A stretch of 8,214 nt of DNA from Actinomycetota bacterium (GCA_019241805.1 JAFAWL010000183.1:1-8214), one strand, 5' to 3'. Counted from the stretch's first letter, positions 1-5,910 are shown. The notes: generated by a model from the letters alone, not told the origin. A program made the numbers and translations.

Positions 1-439
1 GGTCGCCGGTGCCGCTGGCCAGGTCCTTGCCGCGGAAGAAGTGGTTGAAGCCGACCTCGTACAGCGACGCTGCGCTGGCGTATGTCGCAATGTGCCCGCC
101 GACGCCGACCGTCTTGTTGGCGCGCGAAACCATGATCGCCGCGTTCCAACGGATGTAGGCGCGGATGCGCCGCTCGATGTCCTCGTCGCCCGGGAACCAA
201 GGCTCGCGCTCGGGCGAGATCGTGTTGATGTAGTCGGTGCTGCGCAGCGCCGGCACGCCGATCTGGCGTTCGCGCGCGCGCTCGAGCAGCTTCAGGATCA
301 GGTAGCGGGCCCGCTGGCGACCGTCGGCATCGATTGCGGCGTCGAACGATTCCAGCCATTCCCGCGTCTCTTCCGGATCGATGTCGGGCAGCTGGTTGGG
401 CAGGCCGTCGGTGATGATGCTGAAGCGGTCTTGGGTCAC
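1..439 (-). CDS. aceE: Pyruvate dehydrogenase E1 component, N-terminal fragment
   Basis: This is the first 146 codons of homodimeric-type pyruvate dehydrogenase E1, the thiamine-diphosphate enzyme that decarboxylates pyruvate in the cytoplasmic PDH complex; the rest lies beyond the left edge. The translation reads LPDIDPEETREWLESFD, RARYLILKLLERA, STDYINTI, EPWFPGDEDIERRIRAYIRWNA, then VGGHIATYASAASLYEVGFNHFFRGKD, in the order and spacing of the N-terminal part of AceE. The chosen start is GTG 437-439 (VTQDRFSIITDG); a purine-rich AAAGGGG lies 12 bases upstream, and an upstream GTG (GTGAAAGG) is out of frame. From memory, mycobacterial AceE usually has a somewhat longer N-terminal tail before the PDIDPEE motif, so this version starts short. 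It is divergent from the DUF3052-ahpE pair across a 152-bp gap. The family call is secure; the exact start is less so. Confidence 0.95.
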   Translation of the reverse strand, partial: MTQDRFSIITDGLPNQLPDIDPEETREWLESFDAAIDADGRQRARYLILKLLERARERQIGVPALRSTDYINTISPEREPWFPGDEDIERRIRAYIRWNAAIMVSRANKTVGVGGHIATYASAASLYEVGFNHFFRGKDLASGTGD

Positions 440-509
440 GTGTACCAGTGTCCCCTTTCACAAGATCGGCGTGAACGGGGCCGTGTCGTTCCGGGGGTGG
501 CTGCCGCTA

Positions 510-539
510 GGTTTAGCCCTGAAGTACCGTTTCCAGCAA
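510..539 (-). promoter_or_regulatory. Candidate promoter for aceE
   Basis: On the minus strand TTGCTG (534-539) and TAAACC (510-515) are 18 bases apart, which fits a sigma70-like -35/-10 pair. It would give a leader of roughly 65 bases before the GTG start of aceE. This is a pattern match only; the -10 is imperfect. Confidence 0.25.
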
Positions 540-578
540 CGCGTCACAACGCCTGAAAGCGGGCGGCCGGTTGTCGTC

Positions 579-586
579 AGGAGGAG
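579..586 (+). promoter_or_regulatory. Strong ribosome binding site fixing the DUF3052 start
   Basis: AGGAGGAG lies five bases before TTG 592. An in-frame TTG at 571 lies upstream of this Shine-Dalgarno, so the TTG at 592 is the better start although it is a rare start codon. Confidence 0.75.
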
Positions 587-591
587 TCGTC

Positions 592-1038
592 TTGAGCTCG
601 ACCCCCCAATCGGGCGGGGCTGGGACGGGTCCGCGGCCCGCCGAGCGCATGGGGTTCACCCGTGGCCAGGTGGTGCAGGAGATCGCCTGGGACGAGGATG
701 TCGACGACGACCTACGAGCCGACATCGAGGAGCTCACCGGCGCGGAGATGGTCGACGAGGACTCGGATGAGGTCGTCGATGTCGTGCTGCTGTGGTACCG
801 CGAGGACGACGGGGACCTGGTGGACGTCTTGGTCGACGCGATCGCGCCGCTGGCCGACAACGGCGTGATCTGGCTGCTGACGCCGAAACGGGGGCGATCG
901 GGCTACGTCGAGGCCTCCGACATCGCTGAGGCGGCGCCGACGGCCGGCCTGTCGCAAACCTCGCTGGTCAGCGCGGGGCCGGACTGGTCGGCGGCCCGGC
1001 TGGTGGCTCGAAAGTCGCGCCCGGATCGGCGCTCGTGA
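592..1038 (+). CDS. DUF3052 family protein
   Basis: This is a 148-residue acidic cytoplasmic protein of the actinobacterial DUF3052 family, whose biochemical function is unknown. The family core is clear: RMGFTRGQVVQEIAWDEDVDDDLRADIEELTG near the N-terminus, then VDEDSDEVVDVVLLWYREDDGDLVDVLVDA, and a C-terminal part with GVIWLLTPKRGRSGYVEASDIAEAAPTAGL. The approximately 20 residues before MGF are Gly/Pro/Ser-rich and probably disordered. No membrane segment or signal peptide is visible. The start is TTG 592, chosen because AGGAGGAG sits five bases upstream. The stop codon overlaps the GTG start of ahpE (GTGA, 1035-1038), so the two proteins are probably translationally coupled. As I recall, the same pair lies beside aceE in mycobacteria, so the linkage is likely old and not accidental. 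Confidence 0.9.
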   Translation: MSSTPQSGGAGTGPRPAERMGFTRGQVVQEIAWDEDVDDDLRADIEELTGAEMVDEDSDEVVDVVLLWYREDDGDLVDVLVDAIAPLADNGVIWLLTPKRGRSGYVEASDIAEAAPTAGLSQTSLVSAGPDWSAARLVARKSRPDRRS

Positions 1039-1490
1039 TCGCCGTCGGCGACCGTGCGCCCGATTTCACCTTGCGTGATCAGAACCGCGAAGAGCTCACG
1101 TTGAGCGACTTCGCGGGCGCCAAATCCGTGCTGATCGTGTTCTATCCGTTCGCGTTCACCGGGACCTGCACCGGCGAGCTCAGTGCCCTGCGCGACGATC
1201 TCTCGACGTACCAGAACGAGCGGGTGCAGGTCCTCACGATCAGTCCGGATTCCTTCTATACGCACAAGATCTTCGCCGAGCGCGAGGGCTTCGAGTTCCC
1301 GTTGCTGGCCGACTACTGGCCGCACGGCGCGGTAGCCCAGGAGTACGGGATCTTCAACGAGGAAGTCGGGACGGCCAATCGCGGCACCTTCCTCGTCGAC
1401 ACCGCGGGCATCGTGCGCTTCGCCGAGGTCCTCGGGCTGGGCGAGGGGCGCGACCCGCGGACCTGGAAGGCCGCGATCGCCGCACTGTAG
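1035..1490 (+). CDS. ahpE: One-cysteine peroxiredoxin AhpE
   Basis: This is a 151-residue peroxiredoxin, a thiol peroxidase reducing hydroperoxides and peroxynitrite in the cytoplasm. The peroxidatic cysteine is Cys45 in PFAFTGTC, the same position as in Mycobacterium tuberculosis AhpE; the Pro38 and Thr42 active-site positions are present, and the conserved Arg appears in TANRGTFLVD. No other cysteine occurs in the protein, so it is a one-Cys enzyme that must be recycled by an outside thiol (mycothiol/mycoredoxin-1 is the known route for mycobacterial AhpE). Length and motifs such as PDFTLRDQN and LLADYWPHGAVAQEYGIFNEE match the family throughout. The GTG start at 1035 overlaps the DUF3052 stop by four bases. 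A tandem repeat array follows the stop by about ten bases. Confidence 0.95.
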   Translation: MIAVGDRAPDFTLRDQNREELTLSDFAGAKSVLIVFYPFAFTGTCTGELSALRDDLSTYQNERVQVLTISPDSFYTHKIFAEREGFEFPLLADYWPHGAVAQEYGIFNEEVGTANRGTFLVDTAGIVRFAEVLGLGEGRDPRTWKAAIAAL

Positions 1491-1500
1491 TACCGCGGCA

Positions 1501-1588
1501 GCCTCCGCGGACCTCGCCCTGTGGCTCCGCGGACATCGCTCTATGGCTCCGCGGACCTCGCGCTGTGGCTCAGCGGACCTTGCCGTAG
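1501..1588. repeat. Four 22-bp tandem repeats with TCCGCGGA core
   Basis: The decamer CTCCGCGGAC recurs at exactly 22-base steps at 1503, 1525 and 1547, with a diverged fourth copy (CTCAGCGGAC) at 1569. Each of the first three units carries the perfect palindrome TCCGCGGA and is followed by a variable CTCGC/ATCGC segment and TGTGGC-like joint. An extra CCGCGG lies at 1493-1498, and CCGCGGACCT also occurs inside the end of ahpE at 1455-1464. The array sits between the convergent ahpE and SURF1 genes and overlaps the SURF1 tail stop. The 22-base unit is not a multiple of three, so it is not a coding repeat. Confidence 0.85.
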
Positions 1589-2032
1589 CGGTCAGCCAGC
1601 TTCGCGGCACGGAGCTGTTCGCTGGTGAGTTCCGGCGCCGGACCCAGGTCGAGTTCGCCGGCCACCACCCGCTTCGTCTCGATGCAGAGTGGCCGAATCG
1701 GTCCGTAGCGGGGTCAGCACCAGGTAGCCGGTGTCGGAATCCACGCTTCGCTGCCGCACCAGCACCTGGCCGGCCGCGTCGTAGGTGCCGGTGGCCCGGA
1801 CGGTGCGGAACTGGATCGAGTCACTCGACGGCCGGCGCTGGCCCACCGTCGGCAGCACGGTGGCGACCGGTGCCGGGATCGTGTGCGCGTTGTGGCGCAG
1901 CTCGTCGTTGGCCGAGATCTTGCCGGCCAACCGGGCGATTTGCCAGACGCCCAGCGTGATGCACACGCCCGCGAGAATGACCATCAGCAGCGTCAGCGCG
2001 GCGTAGCGCGGCTTCAGCAGCGTCCGGAACAC
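1570..2032 (-). pseudogene. SURF1-like protein gene, internally deleted and frameshifted
   Basis: SURF1-family membrane proteins assist cytochrome c oxidase assembly and are normally about 250-270 residues with one transmembrane segment at each end of an extracytoplasmic domain. From GTG 2030-2032 the frame encodes a good N-terminus: FRTLLKPRYAALT, a hydrophobic helix at about residues 11-30, GVWQIARLAGK, then RTVRATGTYDAAGQVLVRQR and TGYLVLTPLRT, to about position 1690. After that the same frame becomes low-quality, Gly/Arg-rich and stops at 1592. Another frame, open from about 1715 to a TGA at 1570-1572, encodes ETKRVVAGELD and then ELTSEQLRAAKLADRYGKVR, resembling the C-terminal tail of mycobacterial SURF1 proteins (KLADRYG). 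The central domain and second membrane segment, about 100 codons, are missing. I infer an internal deletion with frameshift joining near 1680-1700; a sequencing or assembly fault is possible. Confidence 0.75.
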
Positions 2033-2135
2033 GCGATCAGGTTACGTCCCGCTCCGGGCCGGGCCCCCTGCGAGTTCGACCCCGGTGGCGCGAGCCCATG
2101 AGTCCCATCGGTCCGCACGGCGGCGTCAGGGCGGG

Positions 2136-2141
2136 TAGCCT
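2136..2141 (+). promoter_or_regulatory. Candidate -10 element for tRNA-Val
   Basis: TAGCCT fits the TAnnnT form of an actinobacterial -10 and lies about 40 bases before the mature tRNA 5' end. No convincing -35 is visible. Confidence 0.25.
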
Positions 2142-2150
2142 GTCTGCTCG

Positions 2151-2176
2151 GCGTGGGCCACGCGAGTGGCCACGCG
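2151..2176. repeat. Palindrome pair just upstream of the tRNA
   Basis: GCGTGG-G-CCACGC (2151-2163) is followed at once by the perfect palindrome GTGGCCAC (2166-2173), and GGCCACGCG occurs twice (2156-2164 and 2168-2176). It lies in the presumed tRNA leader and could fold in the precursor or bind a protein; no function is assigned. Confidence 0.55.
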
Positions 2177-2181
2177 TTCGA

Positions 2182-2253
2182 GGGCGCTTAGCTCAGCGGG
2201 AGAGCACTCGGCTTACACCCGAGCGGTCACTGGTTCGATCCCAGTAGCGCCCA
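2182..2253 (+). tRNA. tRNA-Val (anticodon UAC)
   Basis: This is a complete 72-base cloverleaf. The acceptor stem pairs GGGCGCT (2182-2188) with AGCGCCC (2246-2252), followed by discriminator A at 2253. The D arm is GCTCAGCGGGAGAGC, the anticodon arm is CTCGG-CTTACAC-CCGAG with anticodon TAC, and the T arm is ACTGG-TTCGATC-CCAGT. The 3' CCA is not encoded, since the next bases are CAC, so it must be added after transcription. It is a lone tRNA, not part of a cluster in this window. Confidence 0.97.
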
Positions 2254-2403
2254 CACCTAACTGTTCAGCACTAGCTCGGGCCTCAGCACATCGGACAGGC
2301 CTGGGAACGCTGATCGTGCGGTCTGAGTGCGGATAACAGCGGCCGGCGGCGAAGCATCCCCGATGGGCGGAAGAGCGGGTGTGGCCCACCGCGCGCCGAC
2401 GGT

Positions 2404-2409
2404 TACTGT
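2404..2409 (+). promoter_or_regulatory. Candidate -10 for a leaderless NRDE mRNA
   Basis: TACTGT (TAnnnT) ends eight bases before the GTG at 2417, so transcription would begin at or within a base or two of the start codon. No Shine-Dalgarno precedes the GTG. Together this suggests a leaderless transcript, which is common in mycobacteria. No -35 consensus is visible. Confidence 0.35.
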
Positions 2410-2416
2410 CGTGGCC

Positions 2417-3151
2417 GTGTGCACGGTTGTGTGCCGGTGGCAGCCGGCCGAGTCCGCAGCCGTCCAGATGCTGGCGCTTCGCGACGAACGGGCCGGGCGG
2501 GCGTTCGACGAACCCGGCGCGTGGTGGCCTGAGGTCGCGACCGTCATCGGCGGTCGGGACCGCGTTGCCGGCGGTACCTGGTGTGCCTCCGACATCGAGA
2601 CCGGCGTCACGGCGGTCGTCCTCAACCGGCCCGAGCGCCGGGTCGCCGAACCCGGTGCTCGCAGCCGAGGCGCCTTGCCGCTGCTGGCGGCGGCGCGCCG
2701 CTCGTCCTGGCTCGACGGTCTCGACGTGAACGGGATGGCGAGTTTCAACCTCGTCCTGGCCGAACCGCAGCAGCTGCAGTGGTGGTCATTCGACGGCGTC
2801 ACCGTCGGGCACAATGCGCTGCCGCCGGGCACCTATCTGTTCAAGCCGGCGGGTCGAGTGATCGACAACATCGACACTCGCTTGATCGCCGGGCAGGCCC
2901 GGCTCGCCGACGACGGCGCGAGCCGCGACCAGGTGTGGACCGACTGGCTCGTCCCCCTCGACGAAGCGACGCCGACGCCGGACGGCGCCGGCCTACTGGT
3001 CGATCGCGAGCTCGCCGGCGGCGAGCACTACCGGACCGTCTTCGGACAGTTCGTCGCGAGCCGCCCGGGCGGTCTGCGTCTGGACTACACGAGCGAACCC
3101 ACGCGCGGCGGCCCCTGGGCCACACGCTTCTGGGGGAACTGGTCCGCCTGA
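2417..3151 (+). CDS. NRDE/TANGO2-family protein
   Basis: This 244-residue protein belongs to the NRDE family (transport and Golgi organization 2-like), an Ntn-hydrolase-like fold with uncertain biochemical role; the human member TANGO2 has been linked to heme and lipid handling. The start is GTG 2417, because the family begins exactly with Met-Cys and Cys2 is the conserved residue: here (V/M)CTVVCRWQP. LALRDERAGR (about residues 20-29) stands where the family's NRDE-type motif lies, followed by GGTWCA (about 53-58) and a VVLNRPERR segment like the usual NRS/NRP motif. Later segments include NGMASFNLVLAEPQQLQWWSF, GTYLFKPAG and a C-terminal FGQFVASRPGGLRLDYT. No signal peptide or membrane segment is seen. 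It stands alone between tRNA-Val and the convergent cupin pair. The family assignment rests on motif order and length; the DER in place of NRDE is a divergence. Confidence 0.75.
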   Translation: MCTVVCRWQPAESAAVQMLALRDERAGRAFDEPGAWWPEVATVIGGRDRVAGGTWCASDIETGVTAVVLNRPERRVAEPGARSRGALPLLAAARRSSWLDGLDVNGMASFNLVLAEPQQLQWWSFDGVTVGHNALPPGTYLFKPAGRVIDNIDTRLIAGQARLADDGASRDQVWTDWLVPLDEATPTPDGAGLLVDRELAGGEHYRTVFGQFVASRPGGLRLDYTSEPTRGGPWATRFWGNWSA

Positions 3152-3152
3152 G

Positions 3153-3167
3153 CGTCTCTAGGAGACG
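3153..3167. terminator. Hairpin directly after the NRDE gene
   Basis: CGTCTC and GAGACG form a perfect six-base stem around TAG, beginning two bases after the NRDE stop codon. There is no T run after it, so it is a weak candidate for termination or transcript-end protection. Confidence 0.35.
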
Positions 3168-3251
3168 GGTCCGGATGGGCCGTCACGGCGCGCTGCGCCC
3201 TGTATGCGGTAGCCGCCGAAGTCGCTAGTTTCACCCACGCGACGGCCATGG

Positions 3252-3268
3252 CGCTCTTTACGAGAGCG
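3252..3268. terminator. Hairpin at the cupin stop codon
   Basis: CGCTCT (3252-3257) and AGAGCG (3263-3268) pair around a five-base loop that contains the TAA stop of the cupin gene. No T run follows on the minus strand. It lies at the convergent junction of the NRDE and cupin genes. Confidence 0.3.
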
Positions 3269-3620
3269 GCTTTGCGTACGCGGCCACGCCCGTGTCGTAC
3301 ATGACGCAAGGCTCGTCACCGACGGTCCAGGCGTCGTGGCCGGGCTCGAGGACGAATACATCGCCGGCCTCGAGCGTGACCTCAGTGCCGTCCTGGGATC
3401 GAACGACCATGCTTCCCGAGACGCAGACCCCGGTGTGGCGGGTCATGCACATGTCCGTGCCGGCTATCGGCTTCACGTCGTTCGACCACCGCCAGCCGGG
3501 CTCGAATGTGCCTTTGCCGATAGTGAAGTCTCCGAGCGTGACGACTTCGAGCTGGCCGTTGGCTTGGAATTTTCGCGTCTCGTGAGGTTCGTCGATGTTC
3601 CGGGTGTCTGCCCCAGCCAT
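3258..3620 (-). CDS. Small single-domain cupin protein
   Basis: This is a 120-residue single-domain cupin. The second cupin motif is clear at about residues 86-100, GDVFVLEPGHDAWTVGDEP (G-x5-PGH form). The first motif region, FEPGWRWSNDVKPIAG to CMTRHTGVCVSGSMVV (about 39-73), lacks the standard HxH pair; Trp43 and Trp45 occupy that stretch, so metal binding is doubtful or uses other residues such as His62 and His95. The protein carries no signal peptide. ATG 3618-3620 is supported by AGGAGG (complement of 3631-3636) ten bases upstream. The gene follows a small alpha/beta-barrel gene by 34 bases and probably shares its transcript. Cupins of this type may be isomerases, dioxygenase-like or binding proteins; no substrate can be named. 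Confidence 0.85.
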   Translation of the reverse strand: MAGADTRNIDEPHETRKFQANGQLEVVTLGDFTIGKGTFEPGWRWSNDVKPIAGTDMCMTRHTGVCVSGSMVVRSQDGTEVTLEAGDVFVLEPGHDAWTVGDEPCVMYDTGVAAYAKPLS

Positions 3621-3630
3621 TGTCGTACTA

Positions 3631-3636
3631 CCTCCT
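3631..3636 (-). promoter_or_regulatory. Strong ribosome binding site of the cupin gene
   Basis: AGGAGG on the minus strand, ten bases before ATG 3620. It allows efficient independent initiation within the two-gene transcript. Confidence 0.7.
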
Positions 3637-3654
3637 GAACGGGTCGAGGGTCAC

Positions 3655-3948
3655 CTATAGGTCACGGTCATCCAGGACGTCGAGGTCATGGAAAGACATC
3701 GAGTCTGCGGCGCTAGCAAATTTTTCGGCGAACTCCTGGGTTTCAGGCAATTTCGAATTGTCCATCGCCGAGTCGTACGAATCGAAAAAGACGAAAATGA
3801 GGTGGCGGCCCGGATTGTTGCGGTCCTGTGTGATGATCACGCGGCGCGCGGTCCGCTTGCCTTCCGTCGCCGATTGCCATTCGCGGTCGAGCGCTTGCAG
3901 ACGGTCGATGTCCGCGGCTTGAGCTTCGATGATCTGAATAAACGCCAT
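3655..3948 (-). CDS. Small dimeric alpha/beta-barrel protein
   Basis: This 97-residue protein begins MAFIQIIEAQAADIDRLQAL, the strand-then-helix opening of ferredoxin-like dimeric alpha/beta barrels (the antibiotic-biosynthesis-monooxygenase, NIPSNAP and related superfamily). It continues with EWQSATEGKRTARRVIITQDR, a strand HLIFVFFDSYDSAMDNSKLPETQEFAEKFA and a final short strand. The order strand-helix-strand-strand-helix-strand and the length fit one barrel half. Close relatives are usually hypothetical; heme-degrading or quinone-forming activity exists elsewhere in the superfamily but no diagnostic residues show it here. ATG 3946-3948 has GGGGG four to five bases upstream. It is the first gene of the unit with the cupin downstream (34-base gap) and has a plausible promoter just upstream. 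Confidence 0.8.
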   Translation of the reverse strand: MAFIQIIEAQAADIDRLQALDREWQSATEGKRTARRVIITQDRNNPGRHLIFVFFDSYDSAMDNSKLPETQEFAEKFASAADSMSFHDLDVLDDRDL

Positions 3949-3975
3949 GAGAACCCCCAGGCCCAGATGACGAGC

Positions 3976-4004
3976 AATGTAGACCGATTGCTAGGAAGAC
4001 GCAA
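3976..4004 (-). promoter_or_regulatory. Candidate promoter of the barrel-cupin unit
   Basis: On the minus strand TTGCGT (3999-4004) and TACATT (3976-3981) are separated by exactly 17 bases. The predicted start site is near 3969, giving a leader of about 20 bases that includes the GGGGG ribosome site. Spacing and both hexamers are fair matches to a sigma70-type promoter. Confidence 0.45.
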
Positions 4005-4210
4005 TGGACTAATGACGGTCGCCCAGGAGCGTTACGGCTGCGTGCCGCTAGATCTGATGGGATACCCGACGCGTCGCGTGCCGAGCGGATACCCCCGGGT
4101 CGCGATCAACCGGTAAGGGGCGGAATGGCCAGTGATGAGGTTGCCTTAATCTCGCCATCCGACTGTAAACCAGTTTTTGGGGGTATAGCGGGATACGACT
4201 CATGACAGTG

Positions 4211-4226
4211 CGGCGTGCTTTCGCCG
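4211..4226. terminator. Possible terminator hairpin after the LLM oxidoreductase
   Basis: CGGCG and CGCCG form a five-base GC stem around a six-base loop, about 40 bases past the oxidoreductase stop. There is no T run on the minus strand, so the call is weak. Confidence 0.25.
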
Positions 4227-4264
4227 TTTGCTTGGCGGGGGGCGTTCCCGGTGCGCTGATGCGC

Positions 4265-5119
4265 TCAGTTCTGTAGTCGCCCCGCGAGCTCGGTGAGGGT
4301 GGGGACGGGGTCGTCGGTGCCGACGACGTGGATACCGACGTGATCGGCACCGGCCTGCAGGTGAGCGGTGAGCACGGCCGCGACCGAGTCGGCGTCGCCG
4401 TGAGCGATGAGATCGTCGATGAGCCGATCGCTGCCGGGCGGGGTGAGGTCGGCGTCGTCATAGCCGAGCCGACGCAGATTGCCGACATAGTTGGCCATCC
4501 GCAGGTACATCGGCACAACTGTGCGGCCGAGTTCTCGGGCGCGGTCCGCGTCCGTTTCGAGGAGCACCTTCTGTTCGGGCGCCAACAACACGTGCTCGCC
4601 GAGAACGTCACGGGCTCGCCGGGTGTGTTCCGGGGTGGTCAAGTACGGATGGGCGCCGGCCGACCGTCGCGCGGACAGGCGGAGCACACGCGGCCCGAGC
4701 GCAGCCAGTACCCGGCGATTGGTTGGAACCCCCGCGGCGTCCAAGGCGTCGAGATAGCCCTCCAACGCCTTATACGGCTTGGCGTAGTCCGCACCGATGG
4801 CCTCGCGGTGCCCGGCTCCGATGCCGAGCACAAAGCGCCCTGGATATGCCCGCGCGACCCGGTGATAAGCCGAAGCGACGGCGGCCGACGGATACCTCCA
4901 GATGTTCACGATCCCGGTTGCCACGCGCAGTCGAGTTGTGCTCGCCAGCAGTTGCTCGACCATATCCAGGTTGCCGTCCGCCCCGCCGACCCAGGCCGTC
5001 CCGTAACCGAGGCGCTCAAGGGTCGCCGCGAGTGCTGGTGACCATACGGTCCTCGTTGCCCAGACCCCGAAGCGTCCCAATTCGAGCCTGGGCTCGTCGC
5101 CCGGTACACGTGCTGTCAT
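4265..5119 (-). CDS. LLM-class F420-dependent oxidoreductase, TIGR03620-like
   Basis: This is a 284-residue luciferase-like TIM-barrel oxidoreductase, of the subgroup I recognise as TIGR03620 (MSMEG_4141 family), predicted to use cofactor F420; the substrate is unknown. Features in order: LGRFGVW (14-20), LGYGTAWVGGADGNLDMVEQLL (37-58), TRLRVATGIVNIW (62-74), AYHRVARAYPGRFVLGIGAGHRE (84-106), YLDALDAAGVPTNRRVLAALGPRVL (122-146), AGAHPYLTTPEHTRRAR (154-170), LLAPEQKV (178-185), and GSDRLIDDLIAHGDADSVAA then HLQAGADHVGIHV near the end. Length and motif spacing are those of a full-length member. ATG 5119 lies six bases past the stop of the dienelactone hydrolase gene, with AGGCGGGG directly before it, so the pair is almost certainly co-transcribed. 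F420 dependence is inferred from the subgroup, not from a residue that proves it. Confidence 0.9.
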   Translation of the reverse strand: MTARVPGDEPRLELGRFGVWATRTVWSPALAATLERLGYGTAWVGGADGNLDMVEQLLASTTRLRVATGIVNIWRYPSAAVASAYHRVARAYPGRFVLGIGAGHREAIGADYAKPYKALEGYLDALDAAGVPTNRRVLAALGPRVLRLSARRSAGAHPYLTTPEHTRRARDVLGEHVLLAPEQKVLLETDADRARELGRTVVPMYLRMANYVGNLRRLGYDDADLTPPGSDRLIDDLIAHGDADSVAAVLTAHLQAGADHVGIHVVGTDDPVPTLTELAGRLQN

Positions 5120-5125
5120 CCCCGC

Positions 5126-5869
5126 CTACCGGGGCAGGCTCGCCGCGAGCAGTGATTCAAGCTCCCGCCAGTGACGCTCGGCCGCCGCCTCGTCATAGAC
5201 AGGGAAGTCGGTCATGGTGAAGCCGTGCAAAGCATCCGGGTAGATCTCGCACCGGTGCGGCACGTCGGCGGCGGTGAGAATCTGCTCCAGCTCGGCCGCC
5301 ATCTCCGGCGGATATCCGCGGTCATGGTCGGCACCGGCCACGTAGACCCGACCGGTGATCCGGTCGGCGTGCCGGTGCGGACTCAGCTCCGAGTCGATGA
5401 CCAGATTGCCGCCGTGGAAACTAGCCGCCGCCGCGACCCGGTCCGGGTAGACGCCGGCCACGGTCAGCGAGATGCCGCCGCCCATGCAGTAGCCGGTCGT
5501 GCCGATACGGGTGCCGGTCACGTCGTCACGAGAGTCGAGGTAGGCCAAGAAGGCGGCGGTGTCCGCGGCAGCCTTGGCCGTGTCCGTCGAGGAGAAGAGC
5601 TCGCCGATGATCGCCATGGGATTGCCGGAGGCGAACACCTCCCGAGGATTGAGCGGATCGTAGGGTCCGGCGCGATAGAAGAGGTCCGGGGCTAGGACCA
5701 CATATCCGAGGTTCGCGAGCCGTTGCGCCATGGTGACGATCGTCGGACGCATCCCCAGACCGTCCATATAAAAGATGACCGCCGGCGCTGAACCAGCGGC
5801 GTCCGGCGTGCAGACGTAGGCCGGACACTGCCCGTCAGCGGTGCGGATCGACAGCTGCTCGACACTCAT
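5126..5869 (-). CDS. Dienelactone hydrolase family protein
   Basis: This is a 247-residue alpha/beta hydrolase of the dienelactone hydrolase family, cytoplasmic, with a cysteine nucleophile. The elbow is GTTGYCMGGG with Cys128; Asp181 or Asp183 in YVAGADHDRGYPPE and His215 in PDALHGF complete the Cys-Asp-His triad. Earlier segments include APAVIFYMDGLGMRP (28-42) and GYVVLAPDLFYRAGPY (55-70). In classical dienelactone hydrolase a Glu in the strand before the oxyanion loop restrains the cysteine; here the matching place reads YMDG, with Asp36. I prefer ATG 5867-5869 (MSVEQLSIRTADG) with GGGG about nine bases upstream over GTG 5896, because the family begins at this beta strand. It heads an operon with the F420 oxidoreductase. 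Many members act on carboxylic esters other than dienelactone, so the true substrate is open. Confidence 0.9.
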   Translation of the reverse strand: MSVEQLSIRTADGQCPAYVCTPDAAGSAPAVIFYMDGLGMRPTIVTMAQRLANLGYVVLAPDLFYRAGPYDPLNPREVFASGNPMAIIGELFSSTDTAKAAADTAAFLAYLDSRDDVTGTRIGTTGYCMGGGISLTVAGVYPDRVAAAASFHGGNLVIDSELSPHRHADRITGRVYVAGADHDRGYPPEMAAELEQILTAADVPHRCEIYPDALHGFTMTDFPVYDEAAAERHWRELESLLAASLPR

Positions 5870-5910
5870 GACCAACCCCGATTCGTCGGCGGGCACCAGG
5901 ACTGATCAAC

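Larger units (their letters stand above)
3949..4264. other. Gene-free spacer
   Basis: These 316 bases separate the oxidoreductase stop from the barrel gene. Base composition is lower in GC than the genes around it. I see only the promoter at 3976-4004, a hairpin at 4211-4226 and a short ACTG-TAAAC-CAGT inverted repeat near 4163-4175. The open frames crossing it give no recognisable protein. Confidence 0.6.

Noticed and set aside
41..556. Plus-strand frame opposite aceE
   Set aside because: aceE motifs on the minus strand explain the DNA; the plus frame has no recognisable domain.
1501..1588. 22-bp repeats as a CRISPR array
   Set aside because: The repeats are contiguous with no unique spacers of 30 or so bases and there are no cas genes; this is a simple tandem repeat.
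903..1610. Long minus-strand open frame (235 codons) opposite ahpE
   Set aside because: It is antisense to a clear AhpE with conserved motifs; its Arg/Glu-rich translation matches no family and is typical of GC-rich shadow frames.
1543..1959. Plus-strand frame of 138 codons over the SURF1 region
   Set aside because: Arg/Ala/Pro-rich without family features; the minus strand carries SURF1 sequence.
2265..2410. In-frame extension of the NRDE gene to 2327
   Set aside because: The family requires Met-Cys at the N-terminus, which is met only by GTG 2417.
2257..2832. Minus-strand frame of 191 codons over the NRDE gene
   Set aside because: Low-complexity Ser/Arg/Thr/Pro content and antisense to a motif-bearing gene.
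4328..5041. Plus-strand frame of 237 codons opposite the LLM oxidoreductase
   Set aside because: The oxidoreductase matches its family along its whole length; the opposite frame is a shadow.
5171..5695. Plus-strand frame opposite the dienelactone hydrolase
   Set aside because: His/Gly/Val/Arg-rich shadow of a gene with an intact catalytic triad.
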